This document shows positions 16,502 to 25,276 of a stretch of DNA of 41,598 nucleotides, in pieces. The notes below the pieces were generated by a model. That model saw only the letters and a program-made list of their open reading frames with translations, was not told the DNA's origin and made no database searches. Position numbers and translations under genes: made by a program. How positions within the stretch are numbered: the first letter of the stretch is position 1; each line of letters begins with the position of its first letter. Origin of the DNA: CAXSEF01 sp050955025 (GTDB taxonomy: Bacteria; Pseudomonadota; Alphaproteobacteria; Acetobacterales; Acetobacteraceae); contig JBPBQX010000105.1 of NCBI GenBank assembly GCA_050955025.1, positions 1 to 41,598 of the forward strand, written 5' to 3'.

Positions 16502-17605
16502 TCACTTCCGCCCGTCGTGCCCGGCGAACAGCACGGCGCGCAACGCGGCCGCGGACATCGGCCCGACCCTGGCCTGGTCGTTGGCCGCGGTCGGGTGCAG
16601 GCCGATGTCGTCCATCCCCAGCGCCTTGTCCAGGAACCCCGCCGTGTCGACGTACGTCATCCGCGGCGAGCCCACCGCGCGCACGGCAGCCACGGTCGGC
16701 GCCTCCTGGATGCCCAGGAACGTGCGCATCACGGCCACCGGCGAGCCGGCCGGCGTGGCCGCCAGGATCGCGCGCAGCGTCGCCGCGAACACCGCCTCGA
16801 ACGCCGCCGCCGGCGTGTTCGCGTCGTTCGCCCCGTCGTTGACCACGATCAGCGCCGGCGCGGGCACGAACGCCCTGGGGCGGCCCGCGAACACCTGGCC
16901 GAAGCTCGCGGCCAGCGGCGGCACGCCTCCCGAGCCGGGGCCGGTCAGGCCGGAGCCGCCGAACGCCACGATGCCGAACTCGCACCCCAGCGCCTTGCCC
17001 GCCTGCCACGCCCAGCCCGCCACGGCGTCGTTGCGGTCCGTGTCGAGCGGCGCCGCGATGTCGAGCACCCGCACGCCCTCCATCACGGAGTCCCCGTAGA
17101 ACAGCACGTCGCAGGGCGCCGCCGCCGGCGCCACAACCCCCGCGCCCGAAGCCAGCGACAGCCCCGTGAACACCACCGCCGAGCCCGGCGCCGCAGCGTC
17201 CCAGCGGTTCACCCGCTCGCTGGTCGACTTGACCACCAATTCGAGCAAATGGAACGGCGCGGAGGCGGTCTGCGCCGGCACCGGGCACGGCACCGACGCC
17301 GCCACCACTGCCACCGTCCACGGCCCCACGCCGTCGACCCTGCACTCCACCTCGGACAGCGGCGCCGCGTCCTTGGCGACGTCGAAGGTCGCGGCCACGC
17401 TCGCGCCGCCGAACAGGGTGCGCAGGTACGCGCCGGCGTTGATCGTGGTCGCCGACCGCGCGCCCGCGGCCCAGTTGTAGGGCGAATACAGCAGCCCCGG
17501 ATCATCGGGCGCCACGACCGCCTGCGCCCGGGCCGGCGCCGCCCACGCCGCCAGCACGGCCGCCACCGCGACGCCACGCACGAGCCGCGCCCGAACTCCT
17601 CGCAC
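16502..17605 (-). CDS. Secreted SGNH/GDSL-type hydrolase
   Basis: A 367-residue protein with a signal peptide (LVRGVAVAAVLAAWAAPARA) and an SGNH fold in its C-terminal half. The blocks are FYGDSVMEG (catalytic Ser), AFGGSGLTG (Gly), VVNDGANDANT (Asn) and DDIGLHPTAAND (Asp and His). The N-terminal half (about residues 30-150) is a separate beta-rich domain, as in carbohydrate esterases with an accessory module. It probably removes acyl groups from an extracellular or periplasmic glycan. It starts 6 bp after the stop of the split fkbH-like gene, so the two formed one operon before the mobile element inserted, and its transcription may now depend on a promoter inside the element. Confidence 0.8.
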   Translation of the reverse strand: MRGVRARLVRGVAVAAVLAAWAAPARAQAVVAPDDPGLLYSPYNWAAGARSATTINAGAYLRTLFGGASVAATFDVAKDAAPLSEVECRVDGVGPWTVAVVAASVPCPVPAQTASAPFHLLELVVKSTSERVNRWDAAAPGSAVVFTGLSLASGAGVVAPAAAPCDVLFYGDSVMEGVRVLDIAAPLDTDRNDAVAGWAWQAGKALGCEFGIVAFGGSGLTGPGSGGVPPLAASFGQVFAGRPRAFVPAPALIVVNDGANDANTPAAAFEAVFAATLRAILAATPAGSPVAVMRTFLGIQEAPTVAAVRAVGSPRMTYVDTAGFLDKALGMDDIGLHPTAANDQARVGPMSAAALRAVLFAGHDGRK

Positions 17606-17611
17606 CGGAGG

Positions 17612-19208
17612 CTAGGCGTCCGCCATCGAGGACGCGCCGGCCTCGTGCCGCTGCGGCGCCGGCGCATCGCCCAGCACCGTGATGTGCGACGGCATCGCGA
17701 CCGTCCGCGACGGGTCGAGCGCGAAGCGCCGCATGTCCCCGTCGCGCTCCCCCTCCTCGAACCCCAGGCGCGGGAACACCTCGCGGCACGGCCCGTTGTC
17801 CGGCGTCTCCAGAAGCTGCGCCGTCACCGGGCCGCCCGCACCGTGCGCCGCCATGCCCTCGACGACCCGGGCCACGGCGCACTGCTCGATCTCCATGCCC
17901 AGCACCCGGCAGCTCATGACCATCTGCACGACCAGCCCGTCCTTGCCGTACACCACGCCGACCAGCCCGTACTCCGCGAACCGGTCCTTGACCCGGAAGC
18001 CGAGCACCTCGCCGCCGTCGCGCAGGAACTCCTGCAGCCCCGCCGCCGTCCAGCGCCGGCCGGTGGTGTTGAACTGGTTCGTCTTGTTGGTCAGCTCCAG
18101 CGCGCGGGCGAACTCCGGCTGCCCCGCGTCGCGCACCGCGAGGAACGTCACCTCGCAGCCCAGCGTCTGGAGGAACTCCGCGCGGCTCAGCGCGGTGCGC
18201 GTGTCCTCGCGCACGATCTGCCCACGGATCGCCTCCTCGCGCCCCGCGGACTCGGCACTCAGGTGCGCGACCTGCGTCTCGGGCGACCACAGCAGGATGC
18301 GGCGCGTCAGGTAGGGGTTCGAGCCGATGACGCGCACGTCCGGCAGCGCCGCGCGCACCGCCTCGCGCTCGATCGGGTTGTCGTCGACGAACACCACGCT
18401 GCGCGGCTTGATGTTGAAGTCGGCGCAGATCGCGCGGATGTTCTCCGACTTCGGCTCCCAGTTGATCTTGACGACGGCGAAATCCTCCAGCGCGATGAAC
18501 GGCGGGTGCACCACGTTGCCCCAGTTCGCCTGCACCGTGGCGAGGTCGTTCTTCGAGCAGATCGCCACCAGGATGCCGCGCGCACGCAGGTGGTGCACCG
18601 CGTCCCACAGCCCGAGCTGCCACTCCGAATGCGGCGGGAAGCTCTCCGCGTCGGAGCGGTAGTCCTCCGCGATCTGCCCGCGCCACAGCGTGTGGTCGAG
18701 GTCGAACACCACCGCCTTGACCTGGTCCATCTGCCGTATCGTGCGCAGCGTCGCGACCGCCTGCTCGAACAGCGCACGGAAGAAGTCGCGCCACCGCGTC
18801 TCGTAGAACGTGTTCATCTCCGGCACCCGCTCGATGCGGGCGTGCGGCTGCATGTCGTAGCGCTCCTGGCGCAGGATCGAGCCGTGCGAGGAGAACGCCA
18901 CCACGTCGTCGAGGAAGAACCGCTTGCCGAAGCTTCCCGCCAGCGTGTCGACGTCGCACAGGTAGGTGTTCGGGTGGCGCTGCACCGCCTCCGCCAGGTA
19001 CTCGTTGAACCGTGCGACGATGTGGCCGAGGTCGTGGCGCGTCCCGCGCTGCCGCACGCTCGCCGCGAGGTTCGTCTGCGGCACCAGGAAGTTGGACACG
19101 AACGCGGGAATGCCGTGCTCGCGGGTGTACACCAGCGCGGAGTCCAGCATCGCGTCGATGATGGCGCGCCCGTCCGCCAGGATCCCCTCGACGAACTCCG
19201 CCGAGTTG
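17612..19208 (-). pseudogene. fkbH-like gene, 3' part, cut off by the integrated element
   Basis: This encodes the C-terminal 530 or so residues of an FkbH-like protein. A HAD-IIIC phosphatase-like domain (VKAVVFDLDHTLWRG; ILVAICSKND; RSVVFVDDNPIEREAV) is followed by an acetyltransferase-like domain (LTNKTNQFNTTGRRW; FAEYGLVGVV). Related proteins load glyceryl or similar units in polyketide pathways or modify surface glycans. The frame remains open through the 19-bp direct repeat, reading NSAEFVEGILADGRAIIDAM, and then runs into element DNA and stops at 19256. The missing N-terminal part is at 37162-37783, where the same NSAEFV codons occur. An internal ATG at 19150 could permit a truncated product. 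Confidence 0.85.
19190..19208. repeat. attL: left 19-bp direct repeat of the integrative element
   Basis: The sequence GACGAACTCCGCCGAGTTG is identical to 37162-37180, and the flanking bases differ on both sides. It contains the inverted pair AACTC/GAGTT around CGCC, as expected for a tyrosine-recombinase core. It lies within codons NSAEFV of the fkbH-like gene. Confidence 0.9.
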
Positions 19209-19247
19209 CGAGCTATTACAATGGCTTGTTTTGCTGTTTTCTTGTAA

Positions 19248-19266
19248 GCATACGTTCAAGCATACG
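19248..19266 (+). promoter_or_regulatory. Probable integrase arm-type sites, left end
   Basis: GCATACGTTC at 19248-19257 is followed by GCATACG at 19260-19266, a 12-bp period. The same tandem occurs in the same orientation and spacing at the right end (37022 and 37034). Repeats of this kind near both att sites are typical arm-binding sites for a tyrosine integrase. Confidence 0.6.
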
Positions 19267-19317
19267 CGCAGAGCCTGCGTGCTTGTTCCCGTCCCGTTCC
19301 TGCGTCACCCTGCCGCC

Positions 19318-19536
19318 ATGTCCAGCAGCACCCACACCTTGCACCCTGTTCCCCGGCCCCGTTCCACCCTCGAGGAGCGCTACCGCGCAGTGCTCCAGGC
19401 CATCGCCGCGGGCCGGCCGGACCACGGTCGCCCGCTGCCCAGCATTGAGGCACAGCAGCTGGCGCGCAGAGTGCTGGTTGAAATGGGTGAGGACTGGACG
19501 AGGCGAGGCGCGGCGGCACGTAGCCCTGACGCGTAA
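19318..19536 (+). CDS. Small hypothetical protein at the left end of the element
   Basis: A 72-residue protein with amphipathic helical character: TLEERYRAVLQAIAAGRPDH, then LPSIEAQQLARRVLVEMG. The composition and heptad-like spacing look coding, and the helix pattern resembles small phage or element proteins, but I recognise no family. The frame is open from 19231, and the ATG at 19318 is chosen as the first that gives a compact protein. No strong ribosome-binding site precedes it (TGCCGCC). It is the leftmost gene inside attL and is followed by a degraded gene on the opposite strand. Confidence 0.4.
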   Translation: MSSSTHTLHPVPRPRSTLEERYRAVLQAIAAGRPDHGRPLPSIEAQQLARRVLVEMGEDWTRRGAAARSPDA

Positions 19537-19540
19537 GGGC

Positions 19541-19821
19541 CTACCCCGCCCGCAACCCCATCGCCATCCCCGCCAGCGCCGCAGCCGCCCGCACGTCCGG
19601 CTCCCCGCCCTGCCCCGCCCGGTCCGCCAGCTCGACCCACAGCGCGTGGATCGAGCTGGCGGACCGGCGTCGCGCATGAGCCGCTCGGTGGTCTCCAGCA
19701 CCAGCCGGGCGCGCATCTCCAGGCCCTCCTACGGGCAGTAGCGCAGGTGCCACGCTGCCTGGTCGTCGGGGGTGAGGGTGGCGAGGGCGCGGCGCGGGGA
19801 GAGGTCGAAGGGGTCAGGCAT
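19541..19821 (-). pseudogene. Degraded small element gene (amber stop plus frameshift)
   Basis: From an ATG at 19821 the frame reads MPDPFDLSPRRALATLTPDD, then QAAWHLRYCP and a TAG stop. Translation past the stop continues coherently as EGLEMRARLVLETTERLMRD. The coding signal then shifts to another frame, giving IHALWVELADRAGQ and DVRAAAALAGMAMGLRAG to the end. The frame change coincides with the hairpin at 19621-19665. The most likely reading is a single protein of about 90 residues inactivated by two lesions. Function is unknown. A natural suppressor or recoding use of the TAG is possible but not supported by anything else here. Confidence 0.45.
19621..19665. repeat. Long perfect hairpin inside the degraded gene
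   Basis: GGTCCGCCAGCTCGA and its exact complement TCGAGCTGGCGGACC flank CCCAC AGCGC GTGGA. The stem is therefore about 20 bp with a single mismatch and a 5-nt loop. No T-run follows on either strand, so it is not a standard terminator. It sits where the coding frame changes, consistent with a template-switch mutation. Confidence 0.7.
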
Positions 19822-19898
19822 GGCGTTTTGTGGAGCATCCCGGGACGGCTGGCGAGTGCTGGGTTGCGGTGCCAGGATGCGACAACCCGGAGATGCAG

Positions 19899-20837
19899 AT
19901 GCTTGACCGCCCGCCTCGTCTCGGCCTTGCCATCACCACCTACAATCGACGCGATACGCTTCTGCGCGCGCTGGCCGAGTATCGGCGACTTACCAGCGTG
20001 CCGTTCGACCTGGTGGTGTGCGACGACGGTTCGAGCGACGGCACGATCGACGCAGTGCGCGAGCTAGGCGTTACGGTGCTTGGTGGGGTCAACCGCGGCA
20101 TCGCCTGGAACAAGAACCGCGGGCTGTGGCACCTCGCGAATACCTGCCGGTGCGACGTGATCCTGCTCGTAGACGACGACGTAGCTCCGGTGCTGCACGG
20201 CTGGGAGCAGGAATGGATCGCGGCCGTCGCGAGGGTCGGGCACGTCAACTTCATCCCGCCGCACTACTACGACGATTCATTGGTTGGCCCTCGGCACATG
20301 CGCGCGTCCAGCCTTGGAGTTTCGTCGGTCGTCGGCGGCATGGTGCTGGCACAATCAGCTCAGGCGCTCGCGCACGTCGGCTACATGGACCCGCGTTTCG
20401 GCCGTTATGGGCACGAGCACACAGACTTCAGCAATCGCTTTCTGCGCGCAGGTTTTGGAGGCTTCTGCTTGCGCGAAGACGGGCGAAGCCGATGGATGTA
20501 TCACGTGATCAGCGGTGGCCTGGAGCTGGTTCCATCCAAGTCCAACGGCGACGCCGACGATATCGCCAAAAACGGAACTTTGCTCGGCCAGCTTGCGGGC
20601 GATCCCATCTATCGATCAGCGTGGCGCAGCGACGCAGAGATGCTGACGTTTCAGGCTGAGGTGTGCGCGCCATATCTGGCCGGCCTGACCCCGGTGGTGC
20701 CGCAGAGTCGGGCGTTCTCACCGAGCGACTACTTGCGTCAGAATGACGACGTGTTGCGGGCAGGCGAGCCGGCGCTCGCCCACTACTTACGCTGCGGCCA
20801 CACCGAAGGCAGGCTAGGCGGCTTCGTGGCGATCTGA
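19899..20837 (+). CDS. Family 2 glycosyltransferase (element cargo)
   Basis: A 312-residue GT-A enzyme. It opens with GLAITTYNRRDTLLRAL, then LVVCDDGSSDGT (nucleotide-sugar site), VNRGIAWNKNRGLW and ILLVDDDVAPV (the DxD metal motif). A C-terminal segment SDYLRQNDDVLRAGEPALAH and YLRCGHTEGR resembles a short module found in other alphaproteobacterial glycosyltransferases and surface proteins. It would transfer a sugar to a surface glycan or protein. The ATG at 19899 is preferred to 19893 or 19830 because GGAG lies six bases upstream. It is convergent with the tailspike-like gene (3 bp between stops), suggesting a surface-modifying or tail-fibre-modifying pair. Local GC is lower than in the host flanks. 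Confidence 0.8.
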   Translation: MLDRPPRLGLAITTYNRRDTLLRALAEYRRLTSVPFDLVVCDDGSSDGTIDAVRELGVTVLGGVNRGIAWNKNRGLWHLANTCRCDVILLVDDDVAPVLHGWEQEWIAAVARVGHVNFIPPHYYDDSLVGPRHMRASSLGVSSVVGGMVLAQSAQALAHVGYMDPRFGRYGHEHTDFSNRFLRAGFGGFCLREDGRSRWMYHVISGGLELVPSKSNGDADDIAKNGTLLGQLAGDPIYRSAWRSDAEMLTFQAEVCAPYLAGLTPVVPQSRAFSPSDYLRQNDDVLRAGEPALAHYLRCGHTEGRLGGFVAI

Positions 20838-20840
20838 CGT

Positions 20841-22631
20841 CTACTGCTCGCGATACCAGACGCTCGTCGCAGTGTCCCACCGGATACGCGCCCCGGTGTT
20901 GGCTGAGAGCTGCGATCCGTTTGTCCAGCCCTGGACCGCGGGGCTGAACGTCAGCGCCGTGATCGCCCCTGCATAGGTGACGAACTGGATCGGCTGGCCG
21001 TCGCTGATCGCGGCAGGCAACGTGATGGTCTGCGTGGCCACGGTCGCCGTCTGCGTCATCCGCACAAGATCGGTGCCGGCGGGCACGGTGTAGGCCGTCC
21101 CAGATAGGGCGACGCGCACTCCGCTGGCGTCTGAGGTCACGCCTGTGCTTGTGGAGTTGCCCGTTGAGACGTTGGGCATCGTGACGGCAAGGCTGTCGCG
21201 GGGCAGCATAACCACCTGTGTATCTGTTCCGAAAGACAGATTAAACGGAGTGCCAATCGTCAGGCCTGCGGAGTTAAGTAAAAATTGGCCGCGGGTGTTA
21301 TTGCCGAATCCGCCGTTATAGGCAAATGTGACAACGTGCGGGTTTAGATTATCAGTGCAGTCATTACCCTCCATGTGCAACCGCGTGACAGCTCCGAACA
21401 TCTGGTAGCAAATGCCGTAGTTCTTACCATTGCCCTCTTGCAAGGACCGGTTGTTAGACACCGTGATCCCGTTACCAGAGACGATGTTGAAGCCGACGCT
21501 GATCCCGCCCGTTCCCGTCGTGCCCACGCTGCTGCTGCTCGACTCGTTGTCCGCCACCAAGCAGTTGTCGCACCCCTGCAGCGAGAAGCCGCCGTAATTG
21601 CTCTGCAAACCCTGATTGTTGCCGTAAGCGTAGTTTCCGACGAAACGGACATTGGCGTGGTTCGGGTAGGTGTTGCTGTTGAACACCGTGAACCCGTTGC
21701 CGCTGTTCAGGCTCGCAGTGTTGCCTTGCACCAGGATGTCGCTGTCGGGCGCGGGCTGGCCAGAGTCGTCGAGGACCGAGAAGCCGCCCGCCAGGTTGTT
21801 GTCGAGACGCGAGTTGGTCAAGACGCCCTTCGTCACGCCGCCATAGAACGAAACAGCATAGTCGCTGATGTTATGAGCATAGATATGGTCGATGTAGCAA
21901 CCGACGACACCAGCAGCGCATTCCAACGAGTTGCCGCTGTTGGACGCCTCGATGTAGCTGATATCGATATTGGCGGCGTTGTTCCACGCATTGATCGGGT
22001 AATTCGGGCAGTTGGTGATGGTGAGCCGCCCGCCCGCGCCGCGCACGTAGCCCCCCGTGACAGCGTAGAGGTTGATACATGCGGCAGTCTGTCCCGACGG
22101 CACCGTCACGTTCGCGCGGTTGCCGTCGACAATGCCGGATCCTTCGATGATGACGTTGCTGGCGGTGCCGGACGAAAGAAGGTTAGTGCCCGTGCCTGCC
22201 GCCTCGATGAGGTGCCCATCAATGACGATGTGGTCGCCCGAGCCCAGGTTGATCTGGTTCGTGCTGTAGGTGCCGCTGGCCCGCAGCCACACTACCGCCC
22301 GCCCGTGCGCCGCTGCGATGGCGGCCTGGACTGCCGCCGTGTCGTTGCTGGTGCCGTTGCCCAGCGCGCCCCACCACTCTGGCTCATAGAACCGCTGGTC
22401 GAGCAGCTGCGCGATGGCGACCTTGAGCGTGGTCGTCGGCACATAGGCGAGAATGCTGGACAGGGTGCCGCCGCTGTCGAGCTGAGCGGGGCCGGATGGT
22501 AGGCCGAGCGTCGACGACGGAATGGAACCGACTGTCTTCGGGGCCTGCGCGAGCGCCACACGCGGCAAGCCGCCCAGGCAGCTTGCCGCTAGGACAAAGG
22601 CCGCGAGGAAGGTGCTTCTTGCGTGGATCAT
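20841..22631 (-). CDS. Secreted right-handed beta-helix protein, tailspike-like
   Basis: A 596-residue protein. It has an N-terminal signal peptide (STFLAAFVLAASCLGGLPRV ... ALA), then a pectate-lyase-3/tailspike entry motif (WWGALGNGTSNDTAAVQAAI). Long Asn/Gly-rich parallel beta-helix repeats follow (SNVIIEGSGIVDGNRANV; NVRFVGNYAYGNNQGLQSN). The C-terminal beta region (SDGQPIQFVTYAGAITALTF, ending TATSVWYRE) is typical of phage fibre caps. Such proteins bind or cut polysaccharide. A Sec signal peptide is unusual for a virion protein and suggests export from the host cell instead. The ATG at 22631 follows GAGGAG. It is cotranscribed with the 22643-23023 gene, 11 bp away. Confidence 0.75.
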   Translation of the reverse strand: MIHARSTFLAAFVLAASCLGGLPRVALAQAPKTVGSIPSSTLGLPSGPAQLDSGGTLSSILAYVPTTTLKVAIAQLLDQRFYEPEWWGALGNGTSNDTAAVQAAIAAAHGRAVVWLRASGTYSTNQINLGSGDHIVIDGHLIEAAGTGTNLLSSGTASNVIIEGSGIVDGNRANVTVPSGQTAACINLYAVTGGYVRGAGGRLTITNCPNYPINAWNNAANIDISYIEASNSGNSLECAAGVVGCYIDHIYAHNISDYAVSFYGGVTKGVLTNSRLDNNLAGGFSVLDDSGQPAPDSDILVQGNTASLNSGNGFTVFNSNTYPNHANVRFVGNYAYGNNQGLQSNYGGFSLQGCDNCLVADNESSSSSVGTTGTGGISVGFNIVSGNGITVSNNRSLQEGNGKNYGICYQMFGAVTRLHMEGNDCTDNLNPHVVTFAYNGGFGNNTRGQFLLNSAGLTIGTPFNLSFGTDTQVVMLPRDSLAVTMPNVSTGNSTSTGVTSDASGVRVALSGTAYTVPAGTDLVRMTQTATVATQTITLPAAISDGQPIQFVTYAGAITALTFSPAVQGWTNGSQLSANTGARIRWDTATSVWYREQ

Positions 22632-22642
22632 TTCTCGTCTCC

Positions 22643-23023
22643 TCAGTTCGAGCAAAACCAGGGGCCGGCGGCGAGTGGCATGCACGTAGCGGCCGACCCC
22701 GCCAGGAGCTGCACCGGCAGGTTCAATGCTTGGCCATCAAACGCGCCTCCAACCGGCGGGTAGATCAGCAGCGGGTTGTGCGGGTCGTGGTTGTAGATGC
22801 GGGTTTCCCCGAGTGCCGTGACCAGGAGCACCCCAGTGCCGCTGGGCACGCTGGTGACAATCTCGCGGGTCGAGGCGATGGGCAGGGCAGTGGCCTGCGT
22901 CGCGCCGGTTGCGGTGATGTCGTTGGCTGACAAGACCGAACCCGCAGTCTGCGCGATGCCTTCAAACGGGAGGGACGCGGTCGCCAGAAGGATCGCGAGT
23001 GCGCGGATACGGCAGGTCATCAT
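22643..23023 (-). CDS. Small secreted phage-type beta protein
   Basis: A 126-residue protein with a signal peptide (RALAILLATASLPFEGIAQT). The mature part reads as a repeated-strand beta domain: ALPIASTREIVTSVPSGTGV, then YNHDPHNPLLIYPPVGGAFD and NLPVQLLAGSAATCMPLAAG. This layout (variable start, YPP.GG...G...N..V.L..G..A.) is widespread in phage particle-decoration and fibre-associated proteins. Here it is exported like its partner downstream. The two adjacent ATG codons (23023, 23020) follow GGAG. It lies between the tape-measure and tailspike-like genes, in the same direction, consistent with a tail or surface cassette. Confidence 0.6.
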   Translation of the reverse strand: MMTCRIRALAILLATASLPFEGIAQTAGSVLSANDITATGATQATALPIASTREIVTSVPSGTGVLLVTALGETRIYNHDPHNPLLIYPPVGGAFDGQALNLPVQLLAGSAATCMPLAAGPWFCSN

Positions 23024-23075
23024 TTGAGGCTCCAGGATGAGGGGCGCAGCTGCGAGCGCCAGGACGTGCCCGACA

Positions 23076-25271
23076 TCAGAAGCGCTCCGGCAGCATCTCG
23101 GAGGAGCCGACGCCGTGCCCGACGTTGAGCACCGGCAGCACCGACCCGCCGGCGGACGCGATCTCGGCGCGCTGGCCCTGCCCCAGGTTGTTCACGTCGA
23201 CCCGCACGTGCACGTGGCCGTCCGGCCCCGGCGCGCCGTCAGGGGCGTCCTGCGCCGTCGCGCGCGGGCCGTAGAGCGCGGGCACGGGGGTGGTGCCTGT
23301 GGCGAGCGACGGCGTGGCAGCGGCAGGCGGCAGCAGCATCAGGCCGTTCGCCATCATGCCTCGGTCGTGCATCTCGGACTCGACGGCAAGCGGGCGCTCG
23401 TAAAAGCGGCTGGTCGCGGCCCCGGACCCGAAGGCCGTGCGTTGGGCCATGATCTGCCGGCCGGCTTCCTGCTCGGTGCCGTGCCGCATCTCCCAGTCCA
23501 CGGCGTCGACCTGGTCGTCGACCGACATGTCGGCCAGGCGCTTCTTGAAGTGCAGCTCGATCGCGCGCTGCCGGTCGCCGTGCCACTGGGCGATACCGTG
23601 AGCGTTGTGATTGTCGCCCTCGGCGTTGGGGTCGAGACCGGACTCGTTCACCAAGCTCGCCATGATCCCGGCAGCGTTCGCGTGGCTCCAGCCCTTGTCC
23701 TCCAGCCGCTGCATCTGCTCGACTTCCAGCGCTTGCTGGGCAGCGGTGGTGCGCTGGATGCGGGGGCGCATCGGTGTCCCCAGACCCTGCTGCGCGTAGG
23801 GCGTGCCCATGCCGACATGGCTGAAGAAATTGTCGGCGCCCGAGTAGCCCGGCACGTTGCGGTCGAGCCAGCGGTCCATGTGGTCGGTGGGGTCGGCGTA
23901 GTTCCACAGCGAGTTCAGCCCATAAGCCGCGCCGCCTACAGCACCGACGGTTGCAACCCCGGCGGCGCCCCCGACCGCGAAATCCTTTAGCGCCGCGCCG
24001 ATCCCCGCCTTGCCGCCGCCGGCTGCCAGCGCCTCTGCCGCCGCCGCCGTGCCGGCCGCCGCCTCGACCTCGCCCCAGCTCAGCACCAGCCCCGCCGCCA
24101 TGCGGGTGATCCCGATCCCCAGCTTGGCGATCGGCGCAAGTGGCGCCAGGAAGGACAGCGCGAAACGCCCCACCACCAGCGCGACGAGCCCCTCGATCAC
24201 GTTGTGCCAGCCGCCGAAGGCCTCCGCCGCACTGTTGGCCGTCGTGACGACGCCGCGCACGTCCTCCGCGTAGGCGTGCCAGTCGAGTTTCTTGGCCTCG
24301 TCGATCAGGTGCTTGGCCTCGTCGGCGAAGGCCTTCACGCCGCCCGCGATGTCCGTGGCCAGCCAGTCGCGGTTCACCGTCACCCAGTCGGTCAGCTGGT
24401 CGACGATCGGGCGCAGCACCGGCGCGAGCTTGGCGGACAGCTCGTTGTTGAAGGCGCCTACCGCCATCGTCCCGCGCTTCCAGGACTGGTTGAAGGCCTC
24501 CAGGTTCTCGTTGTCCTCCTTCGTGAAGGGATAGCGGATGCGCTTGGCCTGCTCGTCCCACTCCCCCAGCTCCTCGCGGGTTGCGGTCAGGATCGGCAGC
24601 ATCTCGGCGCCGCCCTTGCCGAACAGCGCGAAGGCCATCCGGGTGCGCATCACCGTGTCGGTGTTCTTCCGGAAGCCCTCCATCAGCTTGGGCAGTGCGG
24701 CGTTGACGTCGATCACGTGGCCGTTCGCGTCGCGCAGGCTGATGCCGAGGTGCTTGAACAGGGCGGCGGCGGACGCGTTCTTGCCGCTCGCCGCGTCGCC
24801 CAGCACCTTGCCAAGCTTGATCGCGCCCTTTGTCACGCTCTCCATCGGCGTGTCCGTCATTGCGGCCGCGTAGCTCAGCATCCCGAAGGTCTTGGGCGCG
24901 AGCTGCGTCACCTTCAGCATCCGCAGCGTCTCGGCGCGGGCCTCGGCCATGTGGGCGGTGAACTCGAACATGCCCGCGATGCCGCCGATCGCGCCCAGCC
25001 CGGCCAGCGCGGGCATCAGCTCGGACAGCTTGCTCGACGTCTCGCCGATGCTGACACCGAACTCCTTCGTCAGCTCGCGCGAGAGGTGCAAGCCGGCGTG
25101 AAAACGGCCCATCGAGTGATGGGCGTGGGCGGACGCGGCGGCCGACTTCTTGCCCGCATGCTCGGCAGCCGCGCCGACCAGCCCGAACTCCTCGCGGATG
25201 GCGCGGAGCGGACCTGTCGCCTGATTGATGACGGAGAACGTGGCCTGAAAGACGGGACCAGGTGCGGCCAT
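23076..25271 (-). CDS. Tail tape-measure protein with lysozyme-like domain
   Basis: A 731-residue protein. The N-terminus (PGPVFQATFSVINQATGPLR) matches tape-measure proteins of alphaproteobacterial prophages. The middle has long helices, with hydrophobic stretches near residues 85-110 and 370-450. At about residues 520-600 lies a phage lysozyme-like segment: KGWSHANAAGIMASLVNESG (catalytic Glu), then DNHNAHGIAQWHGDRQRAIE. Tape-measure proteins set tail length and help DNA cross the envelope, with the muralytic domain cutting peptidoglycan. No tail tube, sheath or chaperone gene is adjacent, which is odd for an intact tail cassette. The only upstream companion is the zinc-ribbon protein gene, 5 bp away. 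Confidence 0.8.
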   Translation of the reverse strand: MAAPGPVFQATFSVINQATGPLRAIREEFGLVGAAAEHAGKKSAAASAHAHHSMGRFHAGLHLSRELTKEFGVSIGETSSKLSELMPALAGLGAIGGIAGMFEFTAHMAEARAETLRMLKVTQLAPKTFGMLSYAAAMTDTPMESVTKGAIKLGKVLGDAASGKNASAAALFKHLGISLRDANGHVIDVNAALPKLMEGFRKNTDTVMRTRMAFALFGKGGAEMLPILTATREELGEWDEQAKRIRYPFTKEDNENLEAFNQSWKRGTMAVGAFNNELSAKLAPVLRPIVDQLTDWVTVNRDWLATDIAGGVKAFADEAKHLIDEAKKLDWHAYAEDVRGVVTTANSAAEAFGGWHNVIEGLVALVVGRFALSFLAPLAPIAKLGIGITRMAAGLVLSWGEVEAAAGTAAAAEALAAGGGKAGIGAALKDFAVGGAAGVATVGAVGGAAYGLNSLWNYADPTDHMDRWLDRNVPGYSGADNFFSHVGMGTPYAQQGLGTPMRPRIQRTTAAQQALEVEQMQRLEDKGWSHANAAGIMASLVNESGLDPNAEGDNHNAHGIAQWHGDRQRAIELHFKKRLADMSVDDQVDAVDWEMRHGTEQEAGRQIMAQRTAFGSGAATSRFYERPLAVESEMHDRGMMANGLMLLPPAAATPSLATGTTPVPALYGPRATAQDAPDGAPGPDGHVHVRVDVNNLGQGQRAEIASAGGSVLPVLNVGHGVGSSEMLPERF

Positions 25272-25276
25272 GCTGT

